From positions 1 through 64,000 of the forward strand of contig CANGYR010000004.1 of assembly GCA_947458275.1 (NCBI GenBank): a stretch of DNA of 64,000 nt, read 5' to 3'. Shown piece after piece: positions 54,681-63,823 of the stretch. The notes beneath the pieces are model-generated. The model saw only the letters and a list, made by a program, of their open reading frames with translations, made no database searches and was not told the DNA's origin. The stretch comes from Chitinophagaceae bacterium (GTDB lineage: Bacteria > Bacteroidota > Bacteroidia > Chitinophagales > Chitinophagaceae). Within the stretch, counting starts at the first letter, position 1. The number at the start of each line of letters is the position of its first letter. The position numbers were made by a program, and so were the translations under genes.

Positions 54681-56304
54681 GTACACTTCTCAACTCCAGC
54701 ATATTTAAAGCATTAGGTTTAAAACCAGAGATGTTTTTTTGTGATAAATGCAACACCATGTCGTACCATAAAGGAACAATGGGTGCATCTTCCATCAGCA
54801 TAACATCAAGCATTCTGTATTTGGCAATTCTGACAGAATCGTTCAACTCTCTTAAGGATGATTCAAATATTTCATCATAGACCGGATTGTTATATCTGGT
54901 ATAGTTGGGCGGAGCAGGATTTTTTCCATAAAATACGCCCAGATAATTGGATGCATCCGGATAGTCTGCGATCCAGCTCCCTCTGAAAAAGACGAGTTGA
55001 GATTTGCTCATTTGTTCAAGTAAAAGACCTTTTTGCATCACTTCTACTACTAAAGGTATGCCTGCTGCATTGAGCTCATTGGCTATGTATGTTGCAATGG
55101 CGGCGTATGTTGGCACGGTCACCAGTTTAATTTGAGGCATTGGATGCTGTTCGTCATAACCGGCTTCTCTGATCAATGATTTTGCTTTTTCCGGATTGTA
55201 TGTGTATCCTTTTACCAAACTACTGTCAAATGAGGGAAAGCCTATGGGGACAAAACCGCTGTTGGCAGGAAATCCTATTGAATTCCGCATGTACATCATC
55301 ATTTTTTTTCGGTCTATTCCATAATTAATGGCCTGACGGATTCTTTTATCTCTTAAAGGCGAATGCTTTACCAAAATATTATTTGTATCATTTAATATTC
55401 CGAGATATTCTGTATTGAAATAAGGATGTTTGGAAAGATTTATTTTATGCTGCCATTTCAATTTTAAATTACCATTCTTTGTAAGCACATCATCTTTGTA
55501 GGAAACGTCAATATCATTAATAAAATCAAGACGACCTTGTTGAAATTCCAGAAACTCAGTGGATTTATTCTCAAAAAAACTCACTTTTATACCATCCAAG
55601 TAAGGCAACTGTCTTCCTGAACTATCTTTTTCAAAATAGTGCTCATTCTTTTTCAGAATCAGCGCCTGCCCTTCCTCCCATGCAGTAAAACAAAACGGTC
55701 CTGTACCCACAGGATGTCTCCTGAAATCATTTCCATATTTTATGACGGCTTCCTCTGGCACAACTGAACAATACTTCATGGTGAGAATACCGAGAACAGG
55801 AAGAAATGGAGCTTTCAGATTAAGAACGAATGTTGAATCATCCAATGCCACAAAGGGTTTCAGAGAGTCTATTTTGTCATTAAAAATCCATGCCCCGGGA
55901 CTGGCAACGGAAGGGTTTACAATTCTGCTTAAACTGTACACAACATCTCCGGCAATCATTTTTCTTCCTTTGCCGTTTGGAAAAACAGGATCATCATGAA
56001 AATATATATCGTTACGCAGATGAAATGTGATGGTTTTCTTATCGGCTGAAAATACCCAGCTTTTCGCCAGAGATGGTATGATATTCATACTATCGTCAAC
56101 TTCCAGCAGCGTATTATACAATTGATGCATCGGCCACATGACAGATTGATTTTTTGCATAGGCAGGGTCCAATGTGGCAATTCCGGCTGATTCGTTGTAT
56201 CGAAAAATTTTCTTTTCAGGATGTTGATGATTGTTGCATGACATGACAATGGAAACAACAATGAAATTAAAAATGTAAAATATCCTGATTCTGCAGAAAT
56301 GCAT
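54670..56304 (-). CDS. Peptide ABC transporter substrate-binding lipoprotein (SBP family 5)
   Basis: Protein of 544 aa with a lipobox (FIVVSIVMSCNNHQHPEKK; lipidated Cys at about residue 23). Family 5 features follow: ESAGIATLDPAYAKNQSVMWPMHQLYNTLLEVDD, KTITFHLRNDIYFHDDPVF, DVVYSLSRIVNPS, HPVGTGPFCFTAWEEGQALILKKNEHYF and RIRQAINYGIDRKKMM. It binds oligopeptides or similar ligands at the periplasmic face. It stands alone, far from the DppB-like permease at 26782-27822, with which it may work. Confidence 0.92.
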   Translation of the reverse strand: MHFCRIRIFYIFNFIVVSIVMSCNNHQHPEKKIFRYNESAGIATLDPAYAKNQSVMWPMHQLYNTLLEVDDSMNIIPSLAKSWVFSADKKTITFHLRNDIYFHDDPVFPNGKGRKMIAGDVVYSLSRIVNPSVASPGAWIFNDKIDSLKPFVALDDSTFVLNLKAPFLPVLGILTMKYCSVVPEEAVIKYGNDFRRHPVGTGPFCFTAWEEGQALILKKNEHYFEKDSSGRQLPYLDGIKVSFFENKSTEFLEFQQGRLDFINDIDVSYKDDVLTKNGNLKLKWQHKINLSKHPYFNTEYLGILNDTNNILVKHSPLRDKRIRQAINYGIDRKKMMMYMRNSIGFPANSGFVPIGFPSFDSSLVKGYTYNPEKAKSLIREAGYDEQHPMPQIKLVTVPTYAAIATYIANELNAAGIPLVVEVMQKGLLLEQMSKSQLVFFRGSWIADYPDASNYLGVFYGKNPAPPNYTRYNNPVYDEIFESSLRELNDSVRIAKYRMLDVMLMEDAPIVPLWYDMVLHLSQKNISGFKPNALNMLELRSVQKK

Positions 56305-56397
56305 TTAAAGTCTTTATTTATATAAATTTATCAAATGAATGTCATAAAATGTTAACTATTTCCCACAATAAACTAAATTAGCCCATAAAATATTTTA

Positions 56398-58071
56398 ATG
56401 AGAAATCTCACCCGGATATTATTTTACCATTTTCGTCCAATATTTTTTTTATTGGTATTTTTCTCATTCAAAAATGTAACTGCACAACAAACATCCAATA
56501 AAAAAATATTTACCGCGGAAGATAGTTTATTAGGATCGAATGGTATTGGTCGCTCCGGTTGGGATGTATTGCATTACGACATTACCGTTCAGCCGGATTT
56601 TACAAGTAAAACAATCAAGGGTAAAAACAGCATTTATTTTATTTCCCTGAATAAAGAGAAAATGCAGATTGACTTACAGGAACCGATGGAAATAGACAGC
56701 ATTTTTATTGAAAATAAACCTTGTTCATTTGTAAGAGAGAAAAATGTTTTTTGGCTGGAATTGCCTTCGTCTTTACATACAAGGGCAACTATGGATATCT
56801 ACTTTCATGGGAAACCAAGAGAGGCCGTTAATCCCCCCTGGGACGGTGGTTGGGTATGGGTGAAAGATAATAATGACAATCCGTGGATGAGTGTGGCATG
56901 TCAGGGAATCGGTGCAAGCGTATGGTACCCATGCAAGGATTTACAAAGCGATAAAGCTGATTCCGGAGCGACACTTCGTATAATCGTACCTGATAGCTTG
57001 ACAGGTATAGGCAACGGACGGCTGATATCTGCAAAGTCTGTAAGGCCAGGATTTAAAGAATACATCTGGGATGTAAAAAGTCCCATTAATAATTACAACA
57101 TCATCCCTTATATTGGCAAGTACAAACAATTTGAAAATACGCTTACCTGTCTGAATGGAAAACTAGATATGAATTTCTGGGTATTGGAATATAATCTTCA
57201 AAAAGCAAAGATCCATTTTGCTGATGCAAAAAGAACAATCAAAGCATTTGAATACTGGATGGGACCTTACCCGTTTTACAGAGACGGTTATAAATTGGTG
57301 GAAGCGCCTTATTTGGGAATGGAACACCAAAGTAATATTGCTTATGGGAATGATTACAAATTGGGCTATATGGGAGAAGATTTGTCTGGAACCGGTTGGG
57401 GATTGAAATGGGATTTCATCATCGTTCACGAAAGTGGTCATGAATGGTTTGGTAACAGTATTACATCCAAAGACATTGCAGACATGTGGATTCATGAAGG
57501 ATTTACCAATTATAGCGAGGCGCTGTTTACCGACTATTGGTACGGCAATAAAGCCTCTGATGAATATGTAATCGGTTTGAGAAAAAACATTGAAAATGAC
57601 AAGCCAATCATTGGCCCATACGGAGTTCATGAGGAAGGCAGCGGAGATATGTATTATAAGGCTGCCAATATGATTCATATCATTAGGAAATTACTTAATG
57701 ATGACGCGTTATTCAGAAATCTGCTAAGGGCATTAAACAAACAATTTTATCATGCTACTGTCACCACAAAACAGGTGGAAAATTTTATCATTAAAAAGAC
57801 AGGAAAGAATTTGGAATCACTTTTTGATCAATATCTGCGTACAACAAAAATTCCTTTGTTAGAGTATTCAGTTCATAAAGACTGTATCAGGTACAGATGG
57901 CAAAATACGGTCAAAGATTTTTATTTACCTATAAAAGTATCTTTGGGAGAAACCGGAAAAATGTTCTGGATAACACCATCTGAAAGATGGCAGTCAATCA
58001 AAAATATAGACGCTGATTCGATTAGGGTTGATGAAAACTTTTACGTGGAGACCAGGAAAATTACACAATGA
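56398..58071 (+). CDS. M1 family zinc aminopeptidase (short form)
   Basis: Exported protein of 557 aa (hydrophobic N-terminus, FFLLVFFSFKNVTAQ). An N-terminal beta domain (GWDVLHYDITVQPDFTSKTIKGKNSIYF) precedes the catalytic domain. The exopeptidase motif is LGMEHQSNIAYGN (replacing GAMEN), and the zinc site is HESGHEWFGNSITSKDIADMWIHEGFTNY (H-E-x-x-H ... E). YYKAANMIHIIRKLL provides the catalytic tyrosine region. The protein lacks the long C-terminal helical domain of PepN-type enzymes. It probably trims peptides in the periplasm, which fits the divergent peptide-binding lipoprotein gene. Confidence 0.92.
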   Translation: MRNLTRILFYHFRPIFFLLVFFSFKNVTAQQTSNKKIFTAEDSLLGSNGIGRSGWDVLHYDITVQPDFTSKTIKGKNSIYFISLNKEKMQIDLQEPMEIDSIFIENKPCSFVREKNVFWLELPSSLHTRATMDIYFHGKPREAVNPPWDGGWVWVKDNNDNPWMSVACQGIGASVWYPCKDLQSDKADSGATLRIIVPDSLTGIGNGRLISAKSVRPGFKEYIWDVKSPINNYNIIPYIGKYKQFENTLTCLNGKLDMNFWVLEYNLQKAKIHFADAKRTIKAFEYWMGPYPFYRDGYKLVEAPYLGMEHQSNIAYGNDYKLGYMGEDLSGTGWGLKWDFIIVHESGHEWFGNSITSKDIADMWIHEGFTNYSEALFTDYWYGNKASDEYVIGLRKNIENDKPIIGPYGVHEEGSGDMYYKAANMIHIIRKLLNDDALFRNLLRALNKQFYHATVTTKQVENFIIKKTGKNLESLFDQYLRTTKIPLLEYSVHKDCIRYRWQNTVKDFYLPIKVSLGETGKMFWITPSERWQSIKNIDADSIRVDENFYVETRKITQ

Positions 58072-58776
58072 TTACCGAGACTCAAGCATTGCCTGGTCAA
58101 TTGAAAGATTACTGATTCGTCCGGAGCCGATAAATCTTTTCTTATAGTAATCCTCATTCAAATTGCTGATTGTAACGCCCTGGCTGGTACTGGAATGAAC
58201 AAAATAATCATTTGACAGATAAACGCCCACATGACTCACACCCCCTCTGGTATTAAAAAAAACCAAATCTCCTTCGGTCATCTCAAAAGGAGATATTTTA
58301 TCACATTTCTCGTATTGTTCCCTGGCAGTTCTCGGAAGTTTAATGCCAAAAACCGATTTTATCAAAGCGCCGGTAAAACCACTGCAATCAACACCCGATT
58401 TACTTTCACCCCCGTATAAATATCTTGTGTTCCACCATTCTTCAATAAATGTGTATAAAGAAATGTTTTTCAGAAATTCTACTTCTGTGTTGAGTATCTG
58501 TCCGTATTTAAAATTAATAGAGGTTAAGTATTCGATTGAATTCGGAACAGCAGATATTGTTTCAGTCTGATAATCATTTTGGGAAATTGGTTTCTTTGTT
58601 TCAACCTCAATAAAATTATTGTTATTGGATGAGGTTTTTATGTCAGAGCCATTTATCTCAATTCCTTTGATAAATCTTAATGTATGTATATTGGAATTGC
58701 TATTCTGTGCGACTGAACAGAAATTCAACCACAAAATAGAAATTAATAATACTATATGTTTCTGTTTAATTTTCAT
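58072..58776 (-). CDS. NlpC/P60 family cysteine peptidase
   Basis: Exported protein of about 234 aa, starting MKIKQKHIVLLISILWLNFCSVAQ (signal peptide). The C-terminal NlpC/P60 domain has RYLYGGESKSGVDCSGFTGALIKSVFG (catalytic Cys), LPRTAREQYEKC, EGDLVFFNTRGGVSHVGVYL (catalytic His) and DYFVHSSTSQGVTISNL. It cleaves D-Glu-gamma-diamino acid bonds in peptidoglycan stem peptides. The frame extends to 58842, but a TACCTTTG promoter element lies in that stretch, so the ATG at 58776 is preferred. It ends at the M1 peptidase stop without a spacer. Confidence 0.9.
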   Translation of the reverse strand: MKIKQKHIVLLISILWLNFCSVAQNSNSNIHTLRFIKGIEINGSDIKTSSNNNNFIEVETKKPISQNDYQTETISAVPNSIEYLTSINFKYGQILNTEVEFLKNISLYTFIEEWWNTRYLYGGESKSGVDCSGFTGALIKSVFGIKLPRTAREQYEKCDKISPFEMTEGDLVFFNTRGGVSHVGVYLSNDYFVHSSTSQGVTISNLNEDYYKKRFIGSGRISNLSIDQAMLESR

Positions 58777-58819
58777 TAATTTATAAAAAACGTTCTCACT
58801 AAACAGTATCTTAGATTTG

Positions 58820-58827
58820 CAAAGGTA
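58820..58827 (-). promoter_or_regulatory. -7 promoter element of the NlpC/P60 gene
   Basis: TACCTTTG on the minus strand, 43 bases before the ATG at 58776. No well-spaced -33 TTTG is seen. It lies in the 207-base divergent spacer shared with dnaE. Confidence 0.5.
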
Positions 58828-58983
58828 AAAAAATGCTTCCAAAAGCTTCGTATAAAAAATATTAAAATTTGTTTAAACGGGGATTTGTGGAAAAATCAGA
58901 ATGATAGTTCGATTTAATCTTTACGATATTTGTTGACGACGCAAAAAATCATTTTAACCGTACTGCGCTATTAACTCTACATT

Positions 58984-61900
58984 ATGCAATTCAGTCATCT
59001 TCATGTTCATACCCAATATTCTCTTCTTGATGGTGCTGCACCTATAAAAAGTCTGTATAAAAAAGCGATTGCTGACAAAATGCCTGCATTGGCTATCAGT
59101 GATCACGGAAACATGTTTGGCGTTTTTGAATTTGTAAAACAGGCATATAACAATCTCGATGAAAATGGAAAGCCGAAAATAAAACCGATTGTAGGTTGTG
59201 AATTTTACATCACCCAGGATCGCACCAGAAAGACCTTCAGTAAAGATGAAAAAGATCCCAGAAATCACCAGATATTGCTGGCCAAAAATGAAACCGGGTA
59301 TAAAAATTTAGTCAAGCTTACATCACTTGGATACATTGAAGGGATGTATTCCAAATATCCGCGAATAGACAAACAATTGATTCATAAATATCACGAGGGA
59401 CTGATAGCTACCACCTGTTGCCTCGGGGCCCTGGTTCCTCAAACCATTTTAAAAAAGGGGGAAGATGAAGGGGAAAATGAATTCAAGTGGTGGCTGAATA
59501 TTTTTCAGGATGATTACTATGTGGAACTGCAGCGGCATGGTTTGCCTGAGCAAGATAAGGTGAATGAGGTATTACTGAGGTTCGCAAAAAAATACAATGT
59601 AAAAGTAATTGCCAGTAATGACAGTCACTATGTAGATCAGAAAGATTTCAATGCACACGATATTCTGCTTTGCATCAATACAGGCGAAAAGCAGTCTACC
59701 CCTTCCCTCAGCGAATTTACTGACGACGATGTAATTTCAAAAAACAAAAGATTTGCATTTCCGAATGATCAGTTTTTTTTCAAAACAACACAGGAAATGT
59801 CAGAGGTATTCAAAGACCTCCCCGAAGCGATAGACAACACCAATGAGATTGTAAGTAAAGTAGAACTGCTGGATTTAAAAAAAGATATTCTGCTCCCCCA
59901 CTTTGTTGTGCCATCCAATTTTAAAACACAGGACGAATATCTGGCAAGCATTACCTGGGCCGGAGCGAAGAAGAAATACCAGATACTAACGCCTGAAACA
60001 GAAGAACGAATTCAATTCGAATTGGGTGTGATAGAAAAAATGGGATTCGCAGGTTACTTTCTCATAGTAAGTGATTTCATTCAGGCGGGAAGAGATATAG
60101 GCGTATTCGTTGGTCCTGGCAGAGGTTCAGCCGCAGGAAGTGTAGTGGCTTATTGTATCGGGATTACGAATATAGACCCTATTAAATACAATTTACTGTT
60201 TGAGCGTTTTCTCAATCCGGAGAGAAAGTCAATGCCCGATATTGATACCGACTTTGATGATGAAGGCCGTCAGAAAGTGATTGACTATGTGGTACAGAAA
60301 TATGGCAAAAATCAGGTGGCACAAATTATTACTTATGGTACGATGGCTGCAAAAAGCAGTATTGCCGACGTTGCCCGGGTAATGGATCTCCCCTTGCCTG
60401 AAAGCAGGGCACTGACCAAACTTGTTCCTGAAAAACCCGGGATTTCTTTAAAAAGAATTTTACATGCCCCAATCACAAACAAAGAAGCTAAAAATGATGA
60501 TAAATCATTGGAGGAGAAAGAACAACTTACCGCAGACGATATTGAAAATGTAAAAAAACTTAGGCAGGTATACAACGGTAAAGATTTGCATAGCACCATT
60601 TTGCACGAAGCAGAAATTCTTGAGGGATCGGTAAGAAATACCGGTATCCATGCCGCAGGAATCATCATTGCACCGAAAGACCTGACAGATTTATTGCCCG
60701 TTGCCACTTCTAAAGATTCCGAATTGTGGCTTACACAAATTGAGGGAAATACGATTGAAGAAGCGGGTGTAATCAAGATGGACTTTTTGGGATTAAAGAC
60801 ATTGAGCATTCTTAAGACGGCATTGAGACTTATCCGGGAAAACCATGGGGTGGAAATTGAAATCGATAGCATTCCTTTGGATGACGAGAAAACCTACCGC
60901 CTTTACCAACAGGGTGATACCAATGGTACATTTCAGTTTGAAAGTCCGGGCATGCAGAAATACCTGCGCGAGTTAAAGCCAGATAAATTTGATGATCTCA
61001 TTGCAATGAATGCCCTTTACAGACCCGGGCCTATGGCATACATTCCTCAATTTATTGCCCGTAAGCACGGTCGCGAGATTGTTGCCTATGATCTGGATTG
61101 TATGAAGGAATACCTGGAAGACACCTACGGAATTACTGTTTACCAGGAACAGGTGATGTTGCTTTCCCAAACACTTGCCAATTTCAGTAAAGGAGATGCG
61201 GATGTTTTGAGAAAGGCGATGGGGAAAAAACAAATTGCCACCCTGAATAAAATGAAATTACAGTTTATTCAAGGAGCCACTGCAAATGGTCACCCTAAAG
61301 ATAAACTGGAAAAGATATGGACCGACTGGGAGGCTTTTGCCCAATATGCTTTTAATAAATCACACTCCACCTGCTATGCTTTTGTGGCATATCAAACTGC
61401 TTATCTTAAGTCCCACTATCCCAGTGAATATATGGCGGCTGTCCTTAACCATGCGGGAAGTATTGATAAAATAACTTTCTTCATGGAAGAGTGTAAACGT
61501 ATGGGAATTAAAGTGCTTGGTCCGGATATCAATGAATCACAGAATGGATTTGCTGTAAATCAAAATGGAGAAATAAGATTTGGCTTCAGCGGATTAAAAG
61601 GAGTTGGCGAGGCAGCGATAGACAATATCATTGATGAAAAGAATAAACATGGTCATTTTATAGACATTTTTGATTTGGTAAAAAGAGTCAATCACAGAGC
61701 TGTAAATAAAAAATCGCTGGAAAGCCTTATATATAGTGGCACTTTTGACTGTTTTAAAAACATGCACCGGGCACAATACCTTTACCAACCGCCGGGAGAG
61801 ATGTCTTCATTAGAAAAAATTGTGAAGTTTGGATCTACCTTTCAATCGCAATCTTCCGTGGTAAGCAATTCTCTTTTCGGTGATTTACAAATGCCTGAAA

Positions 61901-62601
61901 TTGTTCCGCCTAAAATACCTGCATGTGAGCCATTTGCATTAATAGAACAGCTTGATTATGAAAAAGATGTCACCGGTATGTATATGAGCGGTCATCCATT
62001 AGACAACTATTCCTTTGAATTAAAGCATTATTACTTTACCCCGGTTACCGATTTTAATGACATTAAAAATATTACAGGAATCCCCCCTACTACTAAACAA
62101 ATCAGGCTTGCAGGCCTGGTAATAGATGCGCAACACAGACTGACGAGAAATGGCAAGAAATTCGGCGTTATTCATCTGGAAGATTTCAGTGGAAATACGG
62201 AAATAGCCTTCTGGAGCGATGACTATGTGAAATATGTAAATTACATCGAAAAGGGCAGAATTTTAATGCTGGAGGGTTCTTTTAAACAACGATACAATAG
62301 CGAAAATTATGAATTTAAAATATCCAGGTTGCAATTGCTGGAGTCTGTGAAATCGTCTATGACCAAACAGCTCACCATCGAAGTTTCGCCCATATTTGTT
62401 GATGAGGAACTAATCACCTTTTTTGATAAAAACGTCAAAGAAAATCCCGGGAAAACAGTGCTGAAGTTCAATATTATTGATACCTTAAGGGAAAGGAAAT
62501 TAACCATGCAGCGTTATGAAAAAGGAATAACGATGAACGATGATCTGGCTGCTTATCTAAACACTAACAAAAATATAGAAGTCAGTATTCAATCGATTTA
62601 A
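58984..62601 (+). CDS. dnaE: DNA polymerase III alpha subunit
   Basis: Replicative polymerase of 1205 aa. The N-terminal PHP domain begins FSHLHVHTQYSLLDGAAPIKSLYKKA and includes AISDHGNMFG. The catalytic palm has VGPGRGSAAGSVVAYCIGIT and MPDIDTDFDDEGRQKVIDYV (catalytic aspartates). The fingers region includes TNGTFQFESPGMQKYLRELKP and YRPGPMAYIPQFI. Later parts are the helix-hairpin-helix region (RFGFSGLKGVGEAAI) and an OB fold (IRLAGLVIDAQHRLTRNGKKFGVIHLEDFSG). The length is normal for Bacteroidota DnaE1. Confidence 0.97.
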   Translation: MQFSHLHVHTQYSLLDGAAPIKSLYKKAIADKMPALAISDHGNMFGVFEFVKQAYNNLDENGKPKIKPIVGCEFYITQDRTRKTFSKDEKDPRNHQILLAKNETGYKNLVKLTSLGYIEGMYSKYPRIDKQLIHKYHEGLIATTCCLGALVPQTILKKGEDEGENEFKWWLNIFQDDYYVELQRHGLPEQDKVNEVLLRFAKKYNVKVIASNDSHYVDQKDFNAHDILLCINTGEKQSTPSLSEFTDDDVISKNKRFAFPNDQFFFKTTQEMSEVFKDLPEAIDNTNEIVSKVELLDLKKDILLPHFVVPSNFKTQDEYLASITWAGAKKKYQILTPETEERIQFELGVIEKMGFAGYFLIVSDFIQAGRDIGVFVGPGRGSAAGSVVAYCIGITNIDPIKYNLLFERFLNPERKSMPDIDTDFDDEGRQKVIDYVVQKYGKNQVAQIITYGTMAAKSSIADVARVMDLPLPESRALTKLVPEKPGISLKRILHAPITNKEAKNDDKSLEEKEQLTADDIENVKKLRQVYNGKDLHSTILHEAEILEGSVRNTGIHAAGIIIAPKDLTDLLPVATSKDSELWLTQIEGNTIEEAGVIKMDFLGLKTLSILKTALRLIRENHGVEIEIDSIPLDDEKTYRLYQQGDTNGTFQFESPGMQKYLRELKPDKFDDLIAMNALYRPGPMAYIPQFIARKHGREIVAYDLDCMKEYLEDTYGITVYQEQVMLLSQTLANFSKGDADVLRKAMGKKQIATLNKMKLQFIQGATANGHPKDKLEKIWTDWEAFAQYAFNKSHSTCYAFVAYQTAYLKSHYPSEYMAAVLNHAGSIDKITFFMEECKRMGIKVLGPDINESQNGFAVNQNGEIRFGFSGLKGVGEAAIDNIIDEKNKHGHFIDIFDLVKRVNHRAVNKKSLESLIYSGTFDCFKNMHRAQYLYQPPGEMSSLEKIVKFGSTFQSQSSVVSNSLFGDLQMPEIVPPKIPACEPFALIEQLDYEKDVTGMYMSGHPLDNYSFELKHYYFTPVTDFNDIKNITGIPPTTKQIRLAGLVIDAQHRLTRNGKKFGVIHLEDFSGNTEIAFWSDDYVKYVNYIEKGRILMLEGSFKQRYNSENYEFKISRLQLLESVKSSMTKQLTIEVSPIFVDEELITFFDKNVKENPGKTVLKFNIIDTLRERKLTMQRYEKGITMNDDLAAYLNTNKNIEVSIQSI

Positions 62602-62672
62602 CTGACTTTTGTTAAATTGGCAGTGTTTTTAAATGTGGATATGTCATAACAGCACATTAACAAACTTGGACA

Positions 62673-62680
62673 TAAATTTG
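62673..62680 (+). promoter_or_regulatory. -7 promoter element of trxA
   Basis: TAAATTTG matches TAnnTTTG, 40 bases before the trxA ATG. No consensus -33 TTTG at the right spacing. Confidence 0.45.
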
Positions 62681-62720
62681 CAATACTCTTAAAACTTATA
62701 ATCTCTTAAACTTTACAATT

Positions 62721-63038
62721 ATGGCATTAGAATTTACAGATGCAAACTTTAAATCTGAAGTGTTGGATTCAGATAAATTATCAGTAGTTGATTTTTGGGC
62801 TGAGTGGTGCGGGCCCTGCCGTGCAATCGGTCCGGTTATTGAGGAGTTGTCAAAAGAATACGATGGCAAGGTTAAAATCGGCAAAGTAAACGTGGATCAC
62901 AATCCTCAGATATCGATGAATTATGGAATCACCAGTATTCCTGCAATATTGTTTCTTAAAAATGGTGTTGTAGTAGATAAGCTGGTTGGCGCTCAACCTA
63001 AAGCTAACTTTGTAAAAAAGATTGAGGCTTTGAAATAA
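62721..63038 (+). CDS. trxA: Thioredoxin
   Basis: Cytoplasmic disulfide reductase of 105 aa. The active site is [22 protein letters not shown] (WCGPC), and the cis-proline loop is [29 protein letters not shown] is the usual central strand. It has the normal length and no signal peptide. It is monocistronic, between its own promoter element and a strong terminator. Confidence 0.96.
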   Translation: MALEFTDANFKSEVLDSDKLSVVDFWAEWCGPCRAIGPVIEELSKEYDGKVKIGKVNVDHNPQISMNYGITSIPAILFLKNGVVVDKLVGAQPKANFVKKIEALK

Positions 63039-63063
63039 TTTATCAATAATTATTTAAGCATGT

Positions 63064-63105
63064 ATAAAGGCTATCTTATAAAAGAGATAGCCTTTATTTT
63101 TTTAA
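63064..63105. terminator. Bidirectional terminator after trxA
   Basis: A 13-bp stem: 63064-63076 (core AAAGGCTATCT) pairs with 63085-63097 (core AGATAGCCTTT), with an 8-base loop and a T-run to 63104. It also abuts the stop of the convergent membrane-protein gene (63102). Confidence 0.93.
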
Positions 63106-63512
63106 TTATCAGATTTGATATCAATCTTAGGAAATACTGAACAGACCAATAATAAGAAAGATAAAGTCAGCACCAGGTACATCCCAGTTTTTGTTTCCAC
63201 CTCTCCTTCAAATAAAGAACCGGTAAAAATAATATAGGTGCGTATGCAATAGGCGAATAACAACCCTGACACAAAAAAATTAATCCTTTTGGCCCATATT
63301 TTGGGAATAATGAAAAAAATAAAAACAATCGAGGTCATAATAGTTATTACTATTCCCGCTCTGCCATAATAATTATTGGTTGAAAAACGAGAAACATGAT
63401 AGCCGGTGAAGGTTTCATTGATGGAATTATAATGTACCCATGGAAGAAAGCAAGCCAGTATCAAAGCAAAACAAATGACAATTCCGGAATAGTGACAGAT
63501 TTTTGAAAACAT
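63102..63512 (-). CDS. Small four-helix membrane protein, function unknown
   Basis: Protein of 136 aa with four hydrophobic segments: VICFALILACFLPWV, GIVITIMTSIVFIFFIIP, FFVSGLLFAYCIRTYIIF and MYLVLTLSFLLLVCSVFP. Between the first and second lies HYNSINETFTGYHVSRFSTNNYYGRAG. I do not recognise a family. The frame is free of stops and bounded by a terminator on one side and tRNA-Cys on the other, so it is probably real. Confidence 0.6.
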   Translation of the reverse strand: MFSKICHYSGIVICFALILACFLPWVHYNSINETFTGYHVSRFSTNNYYGRAGIVITIMTSIVFIFFIIPKIWAKRINFFVSGLLFAYCIRTYIIFTGSLFEGEVETKTGMYLVLTLSFLLLVCSVFPKIDIKSDN

Positions 63513-63530
63513 TTGTATGGGTTTATAAAA

Positions 63531-63555
63531 AATTTGCCCCGATTTTCACCGGGGC
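63531..63555 (-). terminator. Intrinsic terminator of tRNA-Cys
   Basis: GCCCCG (63536-63541) pairs with CGGGGC (63550-63555) around an 8-base loop. On the minus strand it is followed by a T-rich run. It lies 11 bases past the tRNA-Cys 3' end. Confidence 0.82.
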
Positions 63556-63566
63556 ACTTGTTTGTG

Positions 63567-63638
63567 AGGTCCCTAGCGGATTCGAACCGCTGTAGAAGCT
63601 TTTGCAGAGCTTTGCCTGAGCCACTCGGCCAAAGGACC
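63567..63638 (-). tRNA. tRNA-Cys (anticodon GCA)
   Basis: Read on the minus strand, a 7-bp acceptor stem (GGTCCTT with AGGGACC, one G-T pair) encloses a D arm (GCCGAGTGGCTCAGGC region), an anticodon arm AAGCT-CTGCAAA-AGCTT giving anticodon GCA, and a T arm with GGTTCGAATCC. The discriminator base is U, the tRNA-Cys identity element. CCA is not encoded. It stands alone, with an intrinsic terminator downstream and about 185 bases of AT-rich sequence with no recognised signal between it and dapF. Confidence 0.95.
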
Positions 63639-63823
63639 ATATACTAAATTAAAAAATCATCAATTTAGTGTCACAAAATAAGGTATTTTTATTGATAATA
63701 TAAAATCCGGAAAGCATTAAATCAAATTTTAACTGTCTGTGAAATATTATTCGTTTTGGCAAATTGACTGATTATGAATATAAATTGCGGAATATTTCAA
63801 TAATTATCCAACCTTTTTACTGA

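Noticed and set aside
57163-57678. 171-codon open frame opposite the M1 peptidase
   Set aside because: It overlaps the catalytic zinc-site region of a clear M1 enzyme and shows no family motif.
60333-60872. 179-codon open frame on the minus strand inside dnaE
   Set aside because: It lies fully within the polymerase coding region, has no recognisable domain, and is explained by codon structure of the other strand.
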